Positions 42,442 to 51,034 of a stretch of 64,000 nt of DNA are shown one piece after another (positions within the stretch are counted from its first letter, which is position 1; every line of letters starts with the position of its first letter). Under the pieces are notes generated by a model. That model was not told the origin of the DNA. It saw only the letters and a program-made list of their open reading frames with translations, and did no database searches. The stretch is from Paenibacillus kobensis NBRC 15729 (GTDB lineage Bacteria > Bacillota > Bacilli > Paenibacillales > Paenibacillaceae): the NCBI RefSeq assembly GCF_004000825.1, contig NZ_BILZ01000006.1, positions 124,001 through 188,000 of the forward strand, given 5' to 3'. The position numbers were made by a program, and so were the translations under genes.

Positions 42442-43218
42442 TTATAGCTCATGCAATGTAACCTCGGTTCGAACGAGAAACCGGGCGTTAATGCCCGCCT
42501 GTCCGATTCCTGCAGAAATATAGAACGGCCCGTTTCTAGTATGATGCAAGCCTTTGTATACGCCAGCTTCAACGAGCCCGCCTTTGTTGACGAAGCGGAA
42601 TAGCGGCGGGATGTTGACTTGCATGCCGTGGAAGTGGCCTGCCATAAAATAATGGAACGGTCTTTGAATGATCAGGACAGCCGTCGGATCATGGGTCAGA
42701 ACGACAGTCGGCATATTCGGCTCGACTTGAGCGAAAGCCGCTTCGAAGTTGCTTCTTCTCGAGCTGTGATCGTCGATCCCAACGAACCGCATTCGCCCGT
42801 CCACGAGAACCGATTCGTTCACGAGCACCTTGAACCCGGATGCTGTTAACAGGTTCATTAATTGCGGAAGCTTGCTCTCCAGCCGATAATCGTGATTGCC
42901 CAGCACGGCATAAACCGGAATACCCGCTGAAGCAATCGCCTCAGCATACCGTTTCACTTTAGGCAGATGGACAGCCTTCTCCGTAAAGTCGCCCGTCACG
43001 CAAATATAATCGGGCCGCAACGTTTCGATTACATGGACCAGCTTTTCCGGTGTTATCCTCGTTCTCTCCGCATGAATATCGCTGATCTGCAGAATTCGAA
43101 TGCCCAGCTTCGCTTCCGGATAATGCACATGCTCGATTCGCAGCCACCGCGTCGGCACGATCAACAGCACATAAGCTGCAATTAGCACAATCAGAATTGT
43201 TATTCCCCATAGGATCAT
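42442..43218 (-). CDS. Membrane-anchored metallophosphoesterase (YkuE/YaeI-like)
   Basis: 258 residues from the ATG at 43218 (AAGGGGAGGCACGCGGC upstream). An N-terminal membrane helix (MILWGITILIVLIAAYVLLI) is followed by the calcineurin-like domain: DIHAER for D-x-H, TGDFTEK, GNHDYR, THDPTA and GHFHGMQ. These five blocks bind the two metal ions, so all catalytic parts are present. Family members include lipid or UDP-sugar pyrophosphatases and nucleotidases near the membrane; the exact substrate is not clear. Convergent with the MBL gene. Confidence 0.9.
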   Translation of the reverse strand: MILWGITILIVLIAAYVLLIVPTRWLRIEHVHYPEAKLGIRILQISDIHAERTRITPEKLVHVIETLRPDYICVTGDFTEKAVHLPKVKRYAEAIASAGIPVYAVLGNHDYRLESKLPQLMNLLTASGFKVLVNESVLVDGRMRFVGIDDHSSRRSNFEAAFAQVEPNMPTVVLTHDPTAVLIIQRPFHYFMAGHFHGMQVNIPPLFRFVNKGGLVEAGVYKGLHHTRNGPFYISAGIGQAGINARFLVRTEVTLHEL

Positions 43219-43329
43219 GCCGCGTGCCTCCCCTTTTCTACCCATTAACGCAATCGACCGAGTCTTAAGCATAATGGATAGGACAGGTCCGCTCAAGCAG
43301 TGCCGCATGCTTGGCCATCAACTTGCCTG

Positions 43330-44007
43330 CTATTCTCTCTCTTCTTCCCGCAGAGGCAACACATCGATCGGAATGCCGGCTTCGCAGGTATCAACCATGC
43401 GTGCCTCGAACGTACCGTCGTACCGGAATACCGTTCCGATAATCGGGTTTCGGACGCAGACGGATATGCGATAGCGGTCCAATTCGTCATCGAACCATTC
43501 CGTCACTTCCGCCGTACCGGTCAGCAGACGCGGAATTCGGAAACCGAACGGCCCTTCATAGAACCGCTGCTCGCCCGATAAGATTCGAATACCGCCGTTC
43601 GGCGCTGCACTGATCTGCAAATCGACAGCCAGATGCTGCTTATTGCCGAGATAATCGACGATCCGGCTGCGACGCTTGCTGTAGATCATCGTCGCGTCGA
43701 AATGGCGAATCGCCTGTTTGAATTTGAACTTGCGAATCCAACTCACCGTCTCGCGGCCATACCGGTCGACGAACGCGTAATTCTCGATCGTGAACGGCAC
43801 ATGATTCCCGCTGTTCGGAAACATAATATGCCGGGCCATACCTAGCCGTAATGCCAGCGCAACGAATCGGTTGTGCCAGATCCGGTTCATCGTACCGGTG
43901 CCGACCGACGCGACCCGGTCGCCGCTGGAGAAGCCGAACCGTTCCCGAATGCGCGGGTGAAGCTGAAGGAATGACTCCCCTAGTGCTTGTTCATATATCG
44001 ATGCCAT
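43330..44007 (-). CDS. DUF4166 protein
   Basis: 225 residues from the ATG at 44007, 22 bases after the end of the SRPBCC/DoxX gene; the ribosome site GAGGGGAGC is rather far. Typical stretches are LGESFLQLHPRIRERFGFS, RIWHNRFVALALRLGMARHI and RFYEGPFGFRIPRLLTGTAE. The sequence pattern (N-terminal helix, then beta-rich) fits DUF4166, which occurs alone or behind short-chain dehydrogenase or DoxX-like proteins. No biochemical role is known to me. Third gene of the DCC-DoxX-DUF4166 operon. Confidence 0.8.
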   Translation of the reverse strand: MASIYEQALGESFLQLHPRIRERFGFSSGDRVASVGTGTMNRIWHNRFVALALRLGMARHIMFPNSGNHVPFTIENYAFVDRYGRETVSWIRKFKFKQAIRHFDATMIYSKRRSRIVDYLGNKQHLAVDLQISAAPNGGIRILSGEQRFYEGPFGFRIPRLLTGTAEVTEWFDDELDRYRISVCVRNPIIGTVFRYDGTFEARMVDTCEAGIPIDVLPLREEERE

Positions 44008-44029
44008 CGTTCGTTTAGCTGCTCCCCTC

Positions 44030-45013
44030 TTACCGGTCTTTACGCGGATTGCGATTTTTTTCTCGAATACAGCGGCTTGCACTCGGTACATCATCCATCG
44101 TCAGCCGCGCCGCGAGCATTAGACCTAGCATCGGCACGCCGACGATCGCTGGATTGAAAGGCGACGCAAGCAGTGCAGGTTCTGCGGCAATACCGGCTGC
44201 CGTCAACGCGGTCAGCATTCCGATCTGCAGCATCCAGCTATATTTATTCCGATGAAACCATACCGCAGCGAAACCAACCACGATCTCGATTAAGCCAAGC
44301 AGCCTCAGTGCACCTTCTTCAACTCCTGTGAACAATCCGGAAGCTTTCAACAGTGCGAGGTCGCCGCCCTCCGGCACGAAGAGCTTCGGCACAAAACCCA
44401 TCCACATCCAAATAATCATGAGCAAAGCAACGCTAATATAATGGACTGCTGCATTCCTTATAAGCGCAGCGGGACGAATGCCCCTCTCCAGCCATAATCT
44501 AAGCAAGTCGAAACTCCATGCGGTCGCATAGCCGAACATCGGCCGAAATACGATTTGATCGAACAATCGTCCGAGTATGCCGAACCGCGTTTCGTAATCA
44601 TATTCCGTCGCGAACCGGATGCCGTCTTGCACCGGCGTATACCGCCAGTAGCCGCTCCCGCTGCGGATGAGAGACATGCGCTGCTGCGAACCGAAGACGA
44701 GCGCTGACGTTCTTGCCCCGCTGCGTGACGGCCGGCTAGCAACTGATTCGCCTGTTCCTTCGATATGAAATCCAAAGCCAATTCTAGTCTTATACCGGAA
44801 CAATTGCGTCGGATCGACACTATTTCTCGGTAAATAATGGATCTCGCTGAACCGCAAATCCCACTGCTGGTGCAGCTCCGGCGATTGCGTGTGATGCCAG
44901 AGCGACTCCATGTCGGTGCCGATGACCGTCTCGACATAGATCGGTTTCGGTTTATCGTTAATCTGGTTTAGGATGGAGCGGGCTCCGCTCCACATCATCC
45001 TTCTCGCGTGCAT
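44030..45013 (-). CDS. Fusion of SRPBCC domain and DoxX-like membrane domain
   Basis: 327 residues from the ATG at 45013 (GGGGAG eight bases upstream), overlapping the end of the DCC gene by 56 bases. Residues about 15-180 form an SRPBCC (START-like) domain: PIYVETVIGTDMESLWHHTQ, IRFATEYDYETRFGILGRLF and FDQIVFRPMFGYATAWSFDL. Residues about 190-300 contain four membrane helices of the DoxX_3 type: YISVALLMIIWMWMGFVPKL, RLLGLIEIVVGFAAVWF and others. A ligand-binding domain facing the cytoplasm fused to a quinone-pool or redox-type membrane domain is unusual. Function unknown. Confidence 0.82.
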   Translation of the reverse strand: MHARRMMWSGARSILNQINDKPKPIYVETVIGTDMESLWHHTQSPELHQQWDLRFSEIHYLPRNSVDPTQLFRYKTRIGFGFHIEGTGESVASRPSRSGARTSALVFGSQQRMSLIRSGSGYWRYTPVQDGIRFATEYDYETRFGILGRLFDQIVFRPMFGYATAWSFDLLRLWLERGIRPAALIRNAAVHYISVALLMIIWMWMGFVPKLFVPEGGDLALLKASGLFTGVEEGALRLLGLIEIVVGFAAVWFHRNKYSWMLQIGMLTALTAAGIAAEPALLASPFNPAIVGVPMLGLMLAARLTMDDVPSASRCIREKNRNPRKDR

Positions 45014-45476
45014 CGCGATCACTCCCCATTTGCTCGCCACCCGGCAAGAACCGGTCAGGACCGGCTGCGGATGGCAGCATGCATATGTCGGATTGGCCGA
45101 ACAGCCGATAACGGAAGCGGGCGATCAGATCGTAGCCGAAGTCCCGAACGGGACACGGTATGACAATGCCGGCATAGAGCAGCGGCCATAGACCGTCCAG
45201 TCTGCGCAAGACGCGAAGTGCCGCGCTCGATTTCACATAGATGCGGTCTTGTTCCATCAGTACCATCGAAGAACGATGCTGCACCGACAGGCCGGCATCC
45301 TTCAGCAGCTTTTGTCCAATATCCGATTGCAACGCGGCGATCCGGAACCGGACCGCCCGGTCCCTGCGAACCGCGAACCGCGTCATCCCATGGCATAGGG
45401 CACAATCTCCGTCTACGAGCAAAATGCTGTACGGCAGCGGCTTATCCTGTTGTTCGGCAAGTCTCTTCATCGCCAT
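44958..45476 (-). CDS. DCC-family thiol-disulfide oxidoreductase (DUF393)
   Basis: 172 residues. The family hallmark is VDGDCALCHGMTRF, with the redox CxxC-type pair C25 and C28 and the Asp-Gly before it. The thioredoxin-like fold continues with FRIAALQSDIGQKLL, DRIYVKSSAALRVLRRLDGL and the FGYDLIARFRYRLFG signature. Two start codons (45476, 45470) are possible behind GGAAGAGGG. First gene of an operon with SRPBCC/DoxX and DUF4166 genes, and separated by a terminator from the two-component genes. Confidence 0.9.
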   Translation of the reverse strand: MAMKRLAEQQDKPLPYSILLVDGDCALCHGMTRFAVRRDRAVRFRIAALQSDIGQKLLKDAGLSVQHRSSMVLMEQDRIYVKSSAALRVLRRLDGLWPLLYAGIVIPCPVRDFGYDLIARFRYRLFGQSDICMLPSAAGPDRFLPGGEQMGSDRDAREKDDVERSPLHPKPD

Positions 45477-45551
45477 CTCCCTCTTCCTGTCTGTATTGTA
45501 ATCCGATGCACGGTTTCGTTGCAGTTGGGACTTTCATAGTACGGAAAAGCA

Positions 45552-45580
45552 ACAAGGTACTACGATTCGTAGTACCTTGT
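45552..45580 (-). terminator. Terminator of the two-component operon
   Basis: Perfect 13-bp arms ACAAGGTACTACG / CGTAGTACCTTGT with a three-base loop; T-rich on the minus strand behind the response-regulator stop. Confidence 0.8.
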
Positions 45581-45593
45581 CCGGTCATGCCAT

Positions 45594-46241
45594 CTAGCGG
45601 AGTCCGTTGCGCTTCACTTTCTCAATTGCTTCTTTGCCGCTTCGGACCCCGAGCTTCTTCAGCATTTTGTTGATTTGGTTTTTGAGCGTGCTTTCGGCCT
45701 TGAACAGCTTCTTCTCGATCTGCGCATGCGTATGGCCCTGCTCCATCAGCTCGAATACCTCGCGTTCGGCAGCGGTCAACCCTTGCAGCTGCTCCTCTCG
45801 CTTCAACCGGTTCAGCTCCTTGAGCAGTGCATCCATCGCTTCCGGGTGATGATAGACGGAACGGATCGTCGATGCAAGCTCGCGGAATCTCGTCTTCTCG
45901 AGAAAATAGCTCGCTCCCGCCGTGAACGCGTCGGTCATCGTCCGCTCGTCGTTCTGAGACGTCAGCATAATGGCACGCGATAGCGGACGAATCGATCGCA
46001 GTTGCTGCGCCGTGTGGATACCGTTCGCACCCTCTTCACTTAAATGAACATCCATCAGCACAATATCATATTCAATAGAAGCGGCAAGCCGGACCGCTTC
46101 CTCCGCATCGGTAGCGGCGCCGACAACGAGCAGATCCGGCTGCTGATGCAGCAGCGTCGTTATGGAACGAATCCAGTCGGCATCGTCCTCGACGATGAGA
46201 ATCCGAATGGTCGTTGCATCAGTCTTCGTCTCCTGATTCAT
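45594..46241 (-). CDS. NarL/LuxR-family response regulator
   Basis: 215 residues from the ATG at 46241 (AGAGGTGG upstream), overlapping the kinase gene by 23 bases. Receiver domain (about 10-125): acidic pocket VEDD, phosphorylated Asp D64 in IVLMDVHLSEEG, Thr/Ser in IMLTSQN, Lys in LEKTRFRE. C-terminal GerE-type helix-turn-helix (about 155-215): LTAAEREVFELMEQGHTHAQ followed by a recognition helix in STLKNQINKMLKKLGVRSGK. It is activated by the histidine kinase encoded just upstream. Targets unknown. Confidence 0.93.
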   Translation of the reverse strand: MNQETKTDATTIRILIVEDDADWIRSITTLLHQQPDLLVVGAATDAEEAVRLAASIEYDIVLMDVHLSEEGANGIHTAQQLRSIRPLSRAIMLTSQNDERTMTDAFTAGASYFLEKTRFRELASTIRSVYHHPEAMDALLKELNRLKREEQLQGLTAAEREVFELMEQGHTHAQIEKKLFKAESTLKNQINKMLKKLGVRSGKEAIEKVKRNGLR

Positions 46242-47595
46242 GATCAGCCACCTCTCCAAGCTCATTCATTCTTATGACAGCCGATCTCGGGAACCGCAAC
46301 TGTACCGTCGTCCCGTCCCCGACTCGGCTCTTTAGTTTGATAGAACCGCCGTTTCTCTGCATCACCATATAGACATAAGAGAGGCCGAGGCCGTAGTTGC
46401 TGGCTCGCTGCTTCGTGCTGTAGAAAGGCTCGAATACACGCTCCATCTGAGCCGGCGTCATACCCCCCCCCGAGTCTTTCACATTCAACACAACACTGCG
46501 CCGCTGACGGTCGATGGATATCGTTAACCGTCCGCCGCCTGGCATCGCTTCTATTGCATTCGTCACCAGGTTGCCGATTGCTTCCCGCACGTGGACGGCA
46601 TCGCATCGAACGATGGGCCGGATTACGAAGTCCGCTTCTAGCGCGACTGCCCTTTCCTTGCACAGCGGCCTATGAGCTGCCAACACCGAATCGATCAACC
46701 GGTCCAGACGGCACGGTTGCAGCGACAGCGTCATAATGCTCATCTGCTCTCTCATCCGTTCCGCCATCTCCATCATCTGAGCAGAAGCGTTTTCTATGAC
46801 GCGCAGCTGCTCATCCGCCTCTGCCGAAAGATCAGACTGGTTCATTATATGTTTTAAAATATCGGCGCTGATGGCAATTTTGCCGATTTCATTTTTGACC
46901 GTATGCTGAAGCAACGATGCGCCTGAGCCCATGGCTGACATCGCCGTACCCATCGAGTCCCGCTCGAACTTCAACTTCACGCCAAGCACCCCGTACACGA
47001 AGACGCCAGGCAGAGCAACCGCAATGGAGTATGTTAAGAAGCCTGCAATGTACTGAAAAAAATCAAAATCAGGATAGATACTTCTCGCAATGACGATGAA
47101 TAAAATCGCTGCGATTAAAGTCGGAACCATAATCAACGACGTTAAAAGAAGCGAGCGCTTCCGGTCACGGTCCGTCTCCCGCCGGTAAGCGGACAGCAGC
47201 AGCCAGATGGCACCTGCATAATACGGGCCCGTCCATAAGAGCATTAGAATGTAATTGAACGAAAGGTGCGGAGTGAACGGCGTGACGGCGGCCATGATTA
47301 CAACCGGCAGAAGCAGAACGCTTTTGACGCCAAGTCTCGTTCGGGCTTGCAGCTTATCGAGCCTTCTCGTATAGACGAGCGTAAATACGATCAGTCCATA
47401 CGGAGTCAACGTCTGATTGATGAACATTATCGCATCCGACCAACCGTTATAACCGTGCTGCCGAAGCAGATCCGAGCTGCCCCCGGATGCGGCGAACAAC
47501 AGAAACAACGCAGCCCAACGGTTCGCCTCCTTGCGGGGATCGTGCACGAATACGACCAGCGAGGCTGTCAGAAGCGCAAACATATAATACAGCAT
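46219..47595 (-). CDS. Sensor histidine kinase with 7-helix membrane sensor
   Basis: 458 residues. Seven hydrophobic segments fill residues about 1-205, with almost no outside domain, so the signal is probably in the membrane. Dimerisation helix with phospho-acceptor H231 in LLQHTVKNEIGKI. ATPase: N-box NLVTNAIEAMPGGG, G1 DSGGGMTPAQ, F/G2 FEPFYSTKQRASNYGLGLSY. The partner response regulator is encoded directly downstream with overlap. A run of C residues at about 46470 lies inside the coding sequence and leaves the frame intact. Confidence 0.92.
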   Translation of the reverse strand: MLYYMFALLTASLVVFVHDPRKEANRWAALFLLFAASGGSSDLLRQHGYNGWSDAIMFINQTLTPYGLIVFTLVYTRRLDKLQARTRLGVKSVLLLPVVIMAAVTPFTPHLSFNYILMLLWTGPYYAGAIWLLLSAYRRETDRDRKRSLLLTSLIMVPTLIAAILFIVIARSIYPDFDFFQYIAGFLTYSIAVALPGVFVYGVLGVKLKFERDSMGTAMSAMGSGASLLQHTVKNEIGKIAISADILKHIMNQSDLSAEADEQLRVIENASAQMMEMAERMREQMSIMTLSLQPCRLDRLIDSVLAAHRPLCKERAVALEADFVIRPIVRCDAVHVREAIGNLVTNAIEAMPGGGRLTISIDRQRRSVVLNVKDSGGGMTPAQMERVFEPFYSTKQRASNYGLGLSYVYMVMQRNGGSIKLKSRVGDGTTVQLRFPRSAVIRMNELGEVADHESGDED

Positions 47596-48004
47596 GGAAG
47601 ACCATCCTATCTGGCGGCTGTTGTCACATACAAGAATTATTCATGATGTTTACCATCATCCTAGCACATTTGGGTACAAGCCGTAACCATGGATGCGTAT
47701 TCCAGCAGCGTTATGTACAAATAGAACAGCCCGCAGACCGTCTTAAGACGATCCACAGGCCGTTGGGATACCGTGGCAACAACGATTATAGGATGCCGAT
47801 GGCTTCGGTTATTCTCCGTCCGATTCGACCGGTCGGGATTAATTATAGCCCGAATCCGCCGCAGCGGCAGTCAAAGTTGTGACCTGTTCACTGACGCTGC
47901 TGTGACTTTTTGCAGACGAACGATTGCCCATATCTTGGACGAATCGCTGCGCCTGTGCTATAATGACAGGCAATTCAATTACGGTTCAACAACCGGGAGG
48001 AACT
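47596..48004. other. Intergenic region upstream of the histidine kinase and the 48005 gene
   Basis: About 400 bases without a supported gene. I see a perfect palindrome CGTCTTAAGACG (47739-47750), an operator-like ATGATG-N5-CATCAT (47643-47659) close to the kinase start, and a promoter for the rightward gene near its end. A plus-strand frame covers the region but has no ribosome site. Confidence 0.5.
47935..47964 (+). promoter_or_regulatory. Promoter of the 48005 gene
   Basis: TTGGAC (47935-47940) and a consensus TATAAT (47959-47964), spacer 18 bases, about 40 bases before the ATG. Confidence 0.7.
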
Positions 48005-48520
48005 ATGCTTACTTTCGAACAAAAGCTATCGGTCATTCAATCGTTTCCGCAGCTTGAGCGCAAGGACGTATCGCTTGGCCGCATTAATTTTCAATACGAG
48101 GAAAGCTTGCGCGAACGGAAAAATGTCGTCTACCATCTTCATCCGAACGGCAACGGATACGTCTATGCCGGTCTGCTCGACGACGCCCGCAAAGATGCCA
48201 AAGGGATGGTCAACCTTCGCGATTTGGACGAAGCCGGGCTGCGCTCTCTGCTCGAGCAATCGATCGCTTCGCTGAACGTGCCGGATGAAGCAGCTGAAGC
48301 GGCTGCTAAGGCGGCCGCTGCGCAGGTTCAAGAAACGGACGAAGTGAAGCAAGAACAGCAGCTGTGGCAGGACAAGCAGGGCAATACGTTAGTTCTTCGG
48401 TACGAAGACGATGCGGATCTATGGTACATATGGGCACTTGACGCTCTTGATTGCGCCTTCGAAACGTTGGCCGAATCGGTCGAGTATTTGAAGGAAGAAG
48501 GATTTAAGCGAGTTAAATAA
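48005..48520 (+). CDS. Small conserved-type cytoplasmic protein of unknown function
   Basis: 171 residues from the ATG at 48005, with GGGAGGAACT just before it. N-terminal FEQKLSVIQSFPQLERKDVS, a mixed part YHLHPNGNGYVYAGLLDDAR, an Ala/Glu-rich helical linker (EAAEAAAKAAAAQVQ, about 97-112) and a C-terminal acidic-aromatic domain (LRYEDDADLWYIWALDALDC). No signal peptide or membrane helix. I do not recognise a named family. Single gene with its own promoter and terminator. Confidence 0.75.
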   Translation: MLTFEQKLSVIQSFPQLERKDVSLGRINFQYEESLRERKNVVYHLHPNGNGYVYAGLLDDARKDAKGMVNLRDLDEAGLRSLLEQSIASLNVPDEAAEAAAKAAAAQVQETDEVKQEQQLWQDKQGNTLVLRYEDDADLWYIWALDALDCAFETLAESVEYLKEEGFKRVK

Positions 48521-48563
48521 TAGGCTATGTTTACTCTCAGTGTTGATTTTCGGCCAAAAATAT

Positions 48564-48585
48564 AACCGCCCCGTAAAGGGCGGTT
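48564..48585 (+). terminator. Terminator after the 48005 gene
   Basis: Arms AACCGCCC / GGGCGGTT with loop CGTAAA; followed by TATTAAG. T-run is short. Confidence 0.6.
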
Positions 48586-48642
48586 TATTAAGTTATCGTA
48601 CCCGTCAACGTAATAAATGCTGTTTTCGAATACTTATAATCG

Positions 48643-49269
48643 TTATGTGAATGAATGCAATATTTGATACCCGATCATTCCTAATACAATAACAGGAATC
48701 AAAGCCAATAAAGAAGCAACTCGATCTTTGTTCGAACGTTCTAATACCAAGAGGAGAATAAAACCAACCGTGATTTTAACTGCTCCAACAGGTAACATAT
48801 GACCATAGTCATCCATGTGTAAATATAAATCCAATCCTTCGGTGATAAACACTCCGCTGATCAGTGCGCTTCCATATTTATGTTTGCTGCCTTGATCCTG
48901 CCCCCACAAATAACCGGCAATTCCAAAAATCAAACCGCCCAAAATGGCCGCTCCCGTCCAAACTAGAATATAATAGATCGAATGAGCTACATCTTGGATA
49001 ATCATGGCGTAGCCGTAATATCCCATTACCATACCACAAAGGGTAAGGATGCTTGCTAAGGCCGACTTTAATTTTGAAGGACCCAATCCACCTACATAGA
49101 AAGCTGGAATCAACCATACCGTTCCTGAATTAGCGAGAGAACCCCAGTTTCCAGGAAGCACTCCTTGTCCTAACACCGTAAGTATTCCTACAATGATTCC
49201 GGCTCCAGCCGAAAATAACATATACCGCCTAATATTCAAGGTCTTCAACCGGCTAATAATTATTTTCAT
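48643..49269 (-). CDS. Multi-helix membrane protein, DUF6518-like
   Basis: 208 residues from the ATG at 49269 (GGGAG upstream). About six hydrophobic segments, for example MLFSAGAGIIVGILTVLGQG, LASILTLCGMVMGYYGYAMI, WTGAAILGGLIFGIAGYLWG and VASLLALIPVIVLGMIGYQI. A conserved-looking stretch GSLANSGTVWLIPAFYVGGL follows helix 1. I tentatively relate it to DUF6518; no function is known. The gene is more AT-rich than its neighbours and has a different codon choice, which suggests transfer. Confidence 0.72.
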   Translation of the reverse strand: MKIIISRLKTLNIRRYMLFSAGAGIIVGILTVLGQGVLPGNWGSLANSGTVWLIPAFYVGGLGPSKLKSALASILTLCGMVMGYYGYAMIIQDVAHSIYYILVWTGAAILGGLIFGIAGYLWGQDQGSKHKYGSALISGVFITEGLDLYLHMDDYGHMLPVGAVKITVGFILLLVLERSNKDRVASLLALIPVIVLGMIGYQILHSFT

Positions 49270-49428
49270 CAATTTTAATTCTCCCGTATTATCGTTATCA
49301 TGAAACAGAATCCTTCTCATGATATGACGATTGGAATCGCAAAGTGGTTTCAGTTCTTCAACTGCCCGGGCGATAAGTATGTAGACTTGTTATTACTGAT
49401 ACCACGGTGCTTTGCTTTTCTGCCGCGC

Positions 49429-49608
49429 TTACGCGGCTTGCGTTCCATAATATTCCGTTTGCCTTTCCGAGTATGGGACGTAGGTTTCGTCCAATGCCGG
49501 CAAACAGTCTAAACCTTTAGCAATTTCAATCCGTTCACTCAATCCATAGGGCATAAGCTCCAACACATGATTACCCTTAAAGTATCCATTATCTTCAAAT
49601 ATCAGCAA
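49429..49608 (-). pseudogene. Possible C-terminal gene remnant
   Basis: A minus-strand frame of about 59 codons with protein-like content (IFEDNGYFKGNHVLELMPYG, then LDCLPALDETYVPYSERQTE and YYGTQAA at the end). A stop lies directly upstream, the only start is a TTG without a ribosome site, and the sequence begins in mid-domain style. It looks like the surviving 3' end of a lost gene. Family not recognised. Confidence 0.35.
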
Positions 49609-49639
49609 TCAAGATTAAGCTAGACTAATAATAAGTGAA

Positions 49640-49689
49640 CGAAAAAAGCTGTGCTGCGGCAATGGATTGCCGCGGCACAGCTTTTTTCG
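49640..49689. terminator. Terminator of the lactonase gene
   Basis: Arms CGAAAAAAGCTGTGC / GCACAGCTTTTTTCG with a further inner GCGGCAA/TTGCCGC pairing; T-runs on both strands. Confidence 0.88.
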
Positions 49690-49712
49690 TGGGCGAACTG
49701 CCCGCATACGTA

Positions 49713-50792
49713 CTAGTAGTACGTTGGCAGCACGCAGACCGGCATCGATACCGTTACGCTGTTGCCTGTGTACGCTATGGCTCCGGTATCGCGGTTGACG
49801 CGGAAGACGACAATATTGTTGCTGTCTTTGTTCGCAGCGATCAAATGATTGCCGCTAGGCGTGAGAGCGAAATGGCGCGGATGTTGTCCTACAACCGGTA
49901 CGATTTCATCGATGGAAATCTTGCCCGTTTCTGCGTCGAACGCGTAAACGACGATGCTGTCATGTCCGCGGTTGGAGCCGTAGACGAAACGGCCGTCGCG
50001 GGAGACCGTAATTTCCGCACACGTATTCTCGCCGTCGAATCCTTCCGGAGGAAGCGTCGTAATCGTCTGCACGGCAGACAATCCGCCGGATTGCGAATCA
50101 TACTGGAGTACCGTCACACTCGAATCGACTTCATTAATAACGAAAGCATATGGCGCAGACGGATGGAATGTCATATGACGCGGACCCGCACCCGGATGAA
50201 GCACAGTCTCGCCAATGAGCGTCAGCTTTCCGTTGTCAATCGCATATTGTTTGATTCGGTCAAGTCCAAGATCCTGTACATAGACGAACCGTCCGTCCGG
50301 ACTGAATGTCGACGAATGCGGATGCGGACGGTCTTGGCGCTCCGGATGCGCCCCCTTTCCTTCATGCTGCTGCGAATCGAGCCTGTCGCCGATGCGGCCA
50401 TCCGCCGTCAAGCCGACAAGTCCGACCATGCCGCCATGGTAACTCGTCACAATTATGTGCTTGCTGTCAGCATCGCGAGCGACATGGCAAGTCGTCGAAT
50501 CGACCGTCTGTCCCCGGTTCAGCAGCGTCAGCGCGCCTGTTGCCGGATCGATCGCGTAAGCGGCTGCATCGCCTGTTTTGGCTCCGCTCTCAGATACGCC
50601 TTCAGTAATGGCATACAGCCGGCCGTTCTGCGGGTCGACGTTCAGAAACGTCGGATTTTTTAAGCCGCCGTATTCGTGAAGCAGCGTCAACTGCTCCGTC
50701 TCTTCATCAAATTGATACACATATACACCGCTGCCTGTTGTATCGGCATATGAGCCAGTGAACACGAGCAGCCGATTCGTAGCGTTCGTCAT
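49713..50792 (-). CDS. Lactonase family beta-propeller (6-phosphogluconolactonase YkgB-like)
   Basis: 359 residues, ATG after CAGGAGGAGAAACGAAACG. Seven-bladed propeller repeats: GSGVYVYQFDEETEQLTLLH, NGRLYAITEG, PHPHSSTFSPDGRFVYVQDL, GAGPRHMTFHPSAPYAFVIN, CAEITVSRDGRFVYGSNRGH and GQHPRHFALTPSGNHLIAAN. The catalytic-type His, Glu and Arg lie in HSSTFSPD, CAEITVS and PRHMTFHP. In B. subtilis this family hydrolyses 6-phosphogluconolactone in the oxidative pentose phosphate pathway; muconate-lactonising relatives also exist. Single gene. Confidence 0.9.
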   Translation of the reverse strand: MTNATNRLLVFTGSYADTTGSGVYVYQFDEETEQLTLLHEYGGLKNPTFLNVDPQNGRLYAITEGVSESGAKTGDAAAYAIDPATGALTLLNRGQTVDSTTCHVARDADSKHIIVTSYHGGMVGLVGLTADGRIGDRLDSQQHEGKGAHPERQDRPHPHSSTFSPDGRFVYVQDLGLDRIKQYAIDNGKLTLIGETVLHPGAGPRHMTFHPSAPYAFVINEVDSSVTVLQYDSQSGGLSAVQTITTLPPEGFDGENTCAEITVSRDGRFVYGSNRGHDSIVVYAFDAETGKISIDEIVPVVGQHPRHFALTPSGNHLIAANKDSNNIVVFRVNRDTGAIAYTGNSVTVSMPVCVLPTYY

Positions 50793-50847
50793 CGTTTCGT
50801 TTCTCCTCCTGAAAGCTATGTATGGTCGTTATCTTCTATCCTCTCTG

Positions 50848-50877
50848 ATTATATAAGGTCTATCCTCCTAAAAACAA
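50848..50877 (-). promoter_or_regulatory. Promoter of the lactonase gene
   Basis: Minus-strand TTGTTT (50872-50877) and a consensus TATAAT (50848-50853), spacer 18 bases. Confidence 0.7.
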
Positions 50878-51034
50878 TGCGCTTTCCGGTTCGTCTTCAT
50901 TGTTCGTCTAAGCCATGTTATGATTAATGCCGTGTGAGTAACCGGAAATTAGGCAATGCGAATCTCCGTTTGGAGAAATACATAAACGTGGTCTTACGTT
51001 GCAGAAATACATAATAGAAGGATTAGTGACCGTT

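Noticed and set aside
46460-46475. Possible frameshift at a run of nine C residues in the histidine kinase gene
   Set aside because: The frame is intact across the run and the ATPase motifs on both sides are in the same frame.
47924-48004. Upstream extension of the 48005 gene
   Set aside because: It would start before the predicted -10 box; the strong GGGAGGAACT site fixes the ATG at 48005.
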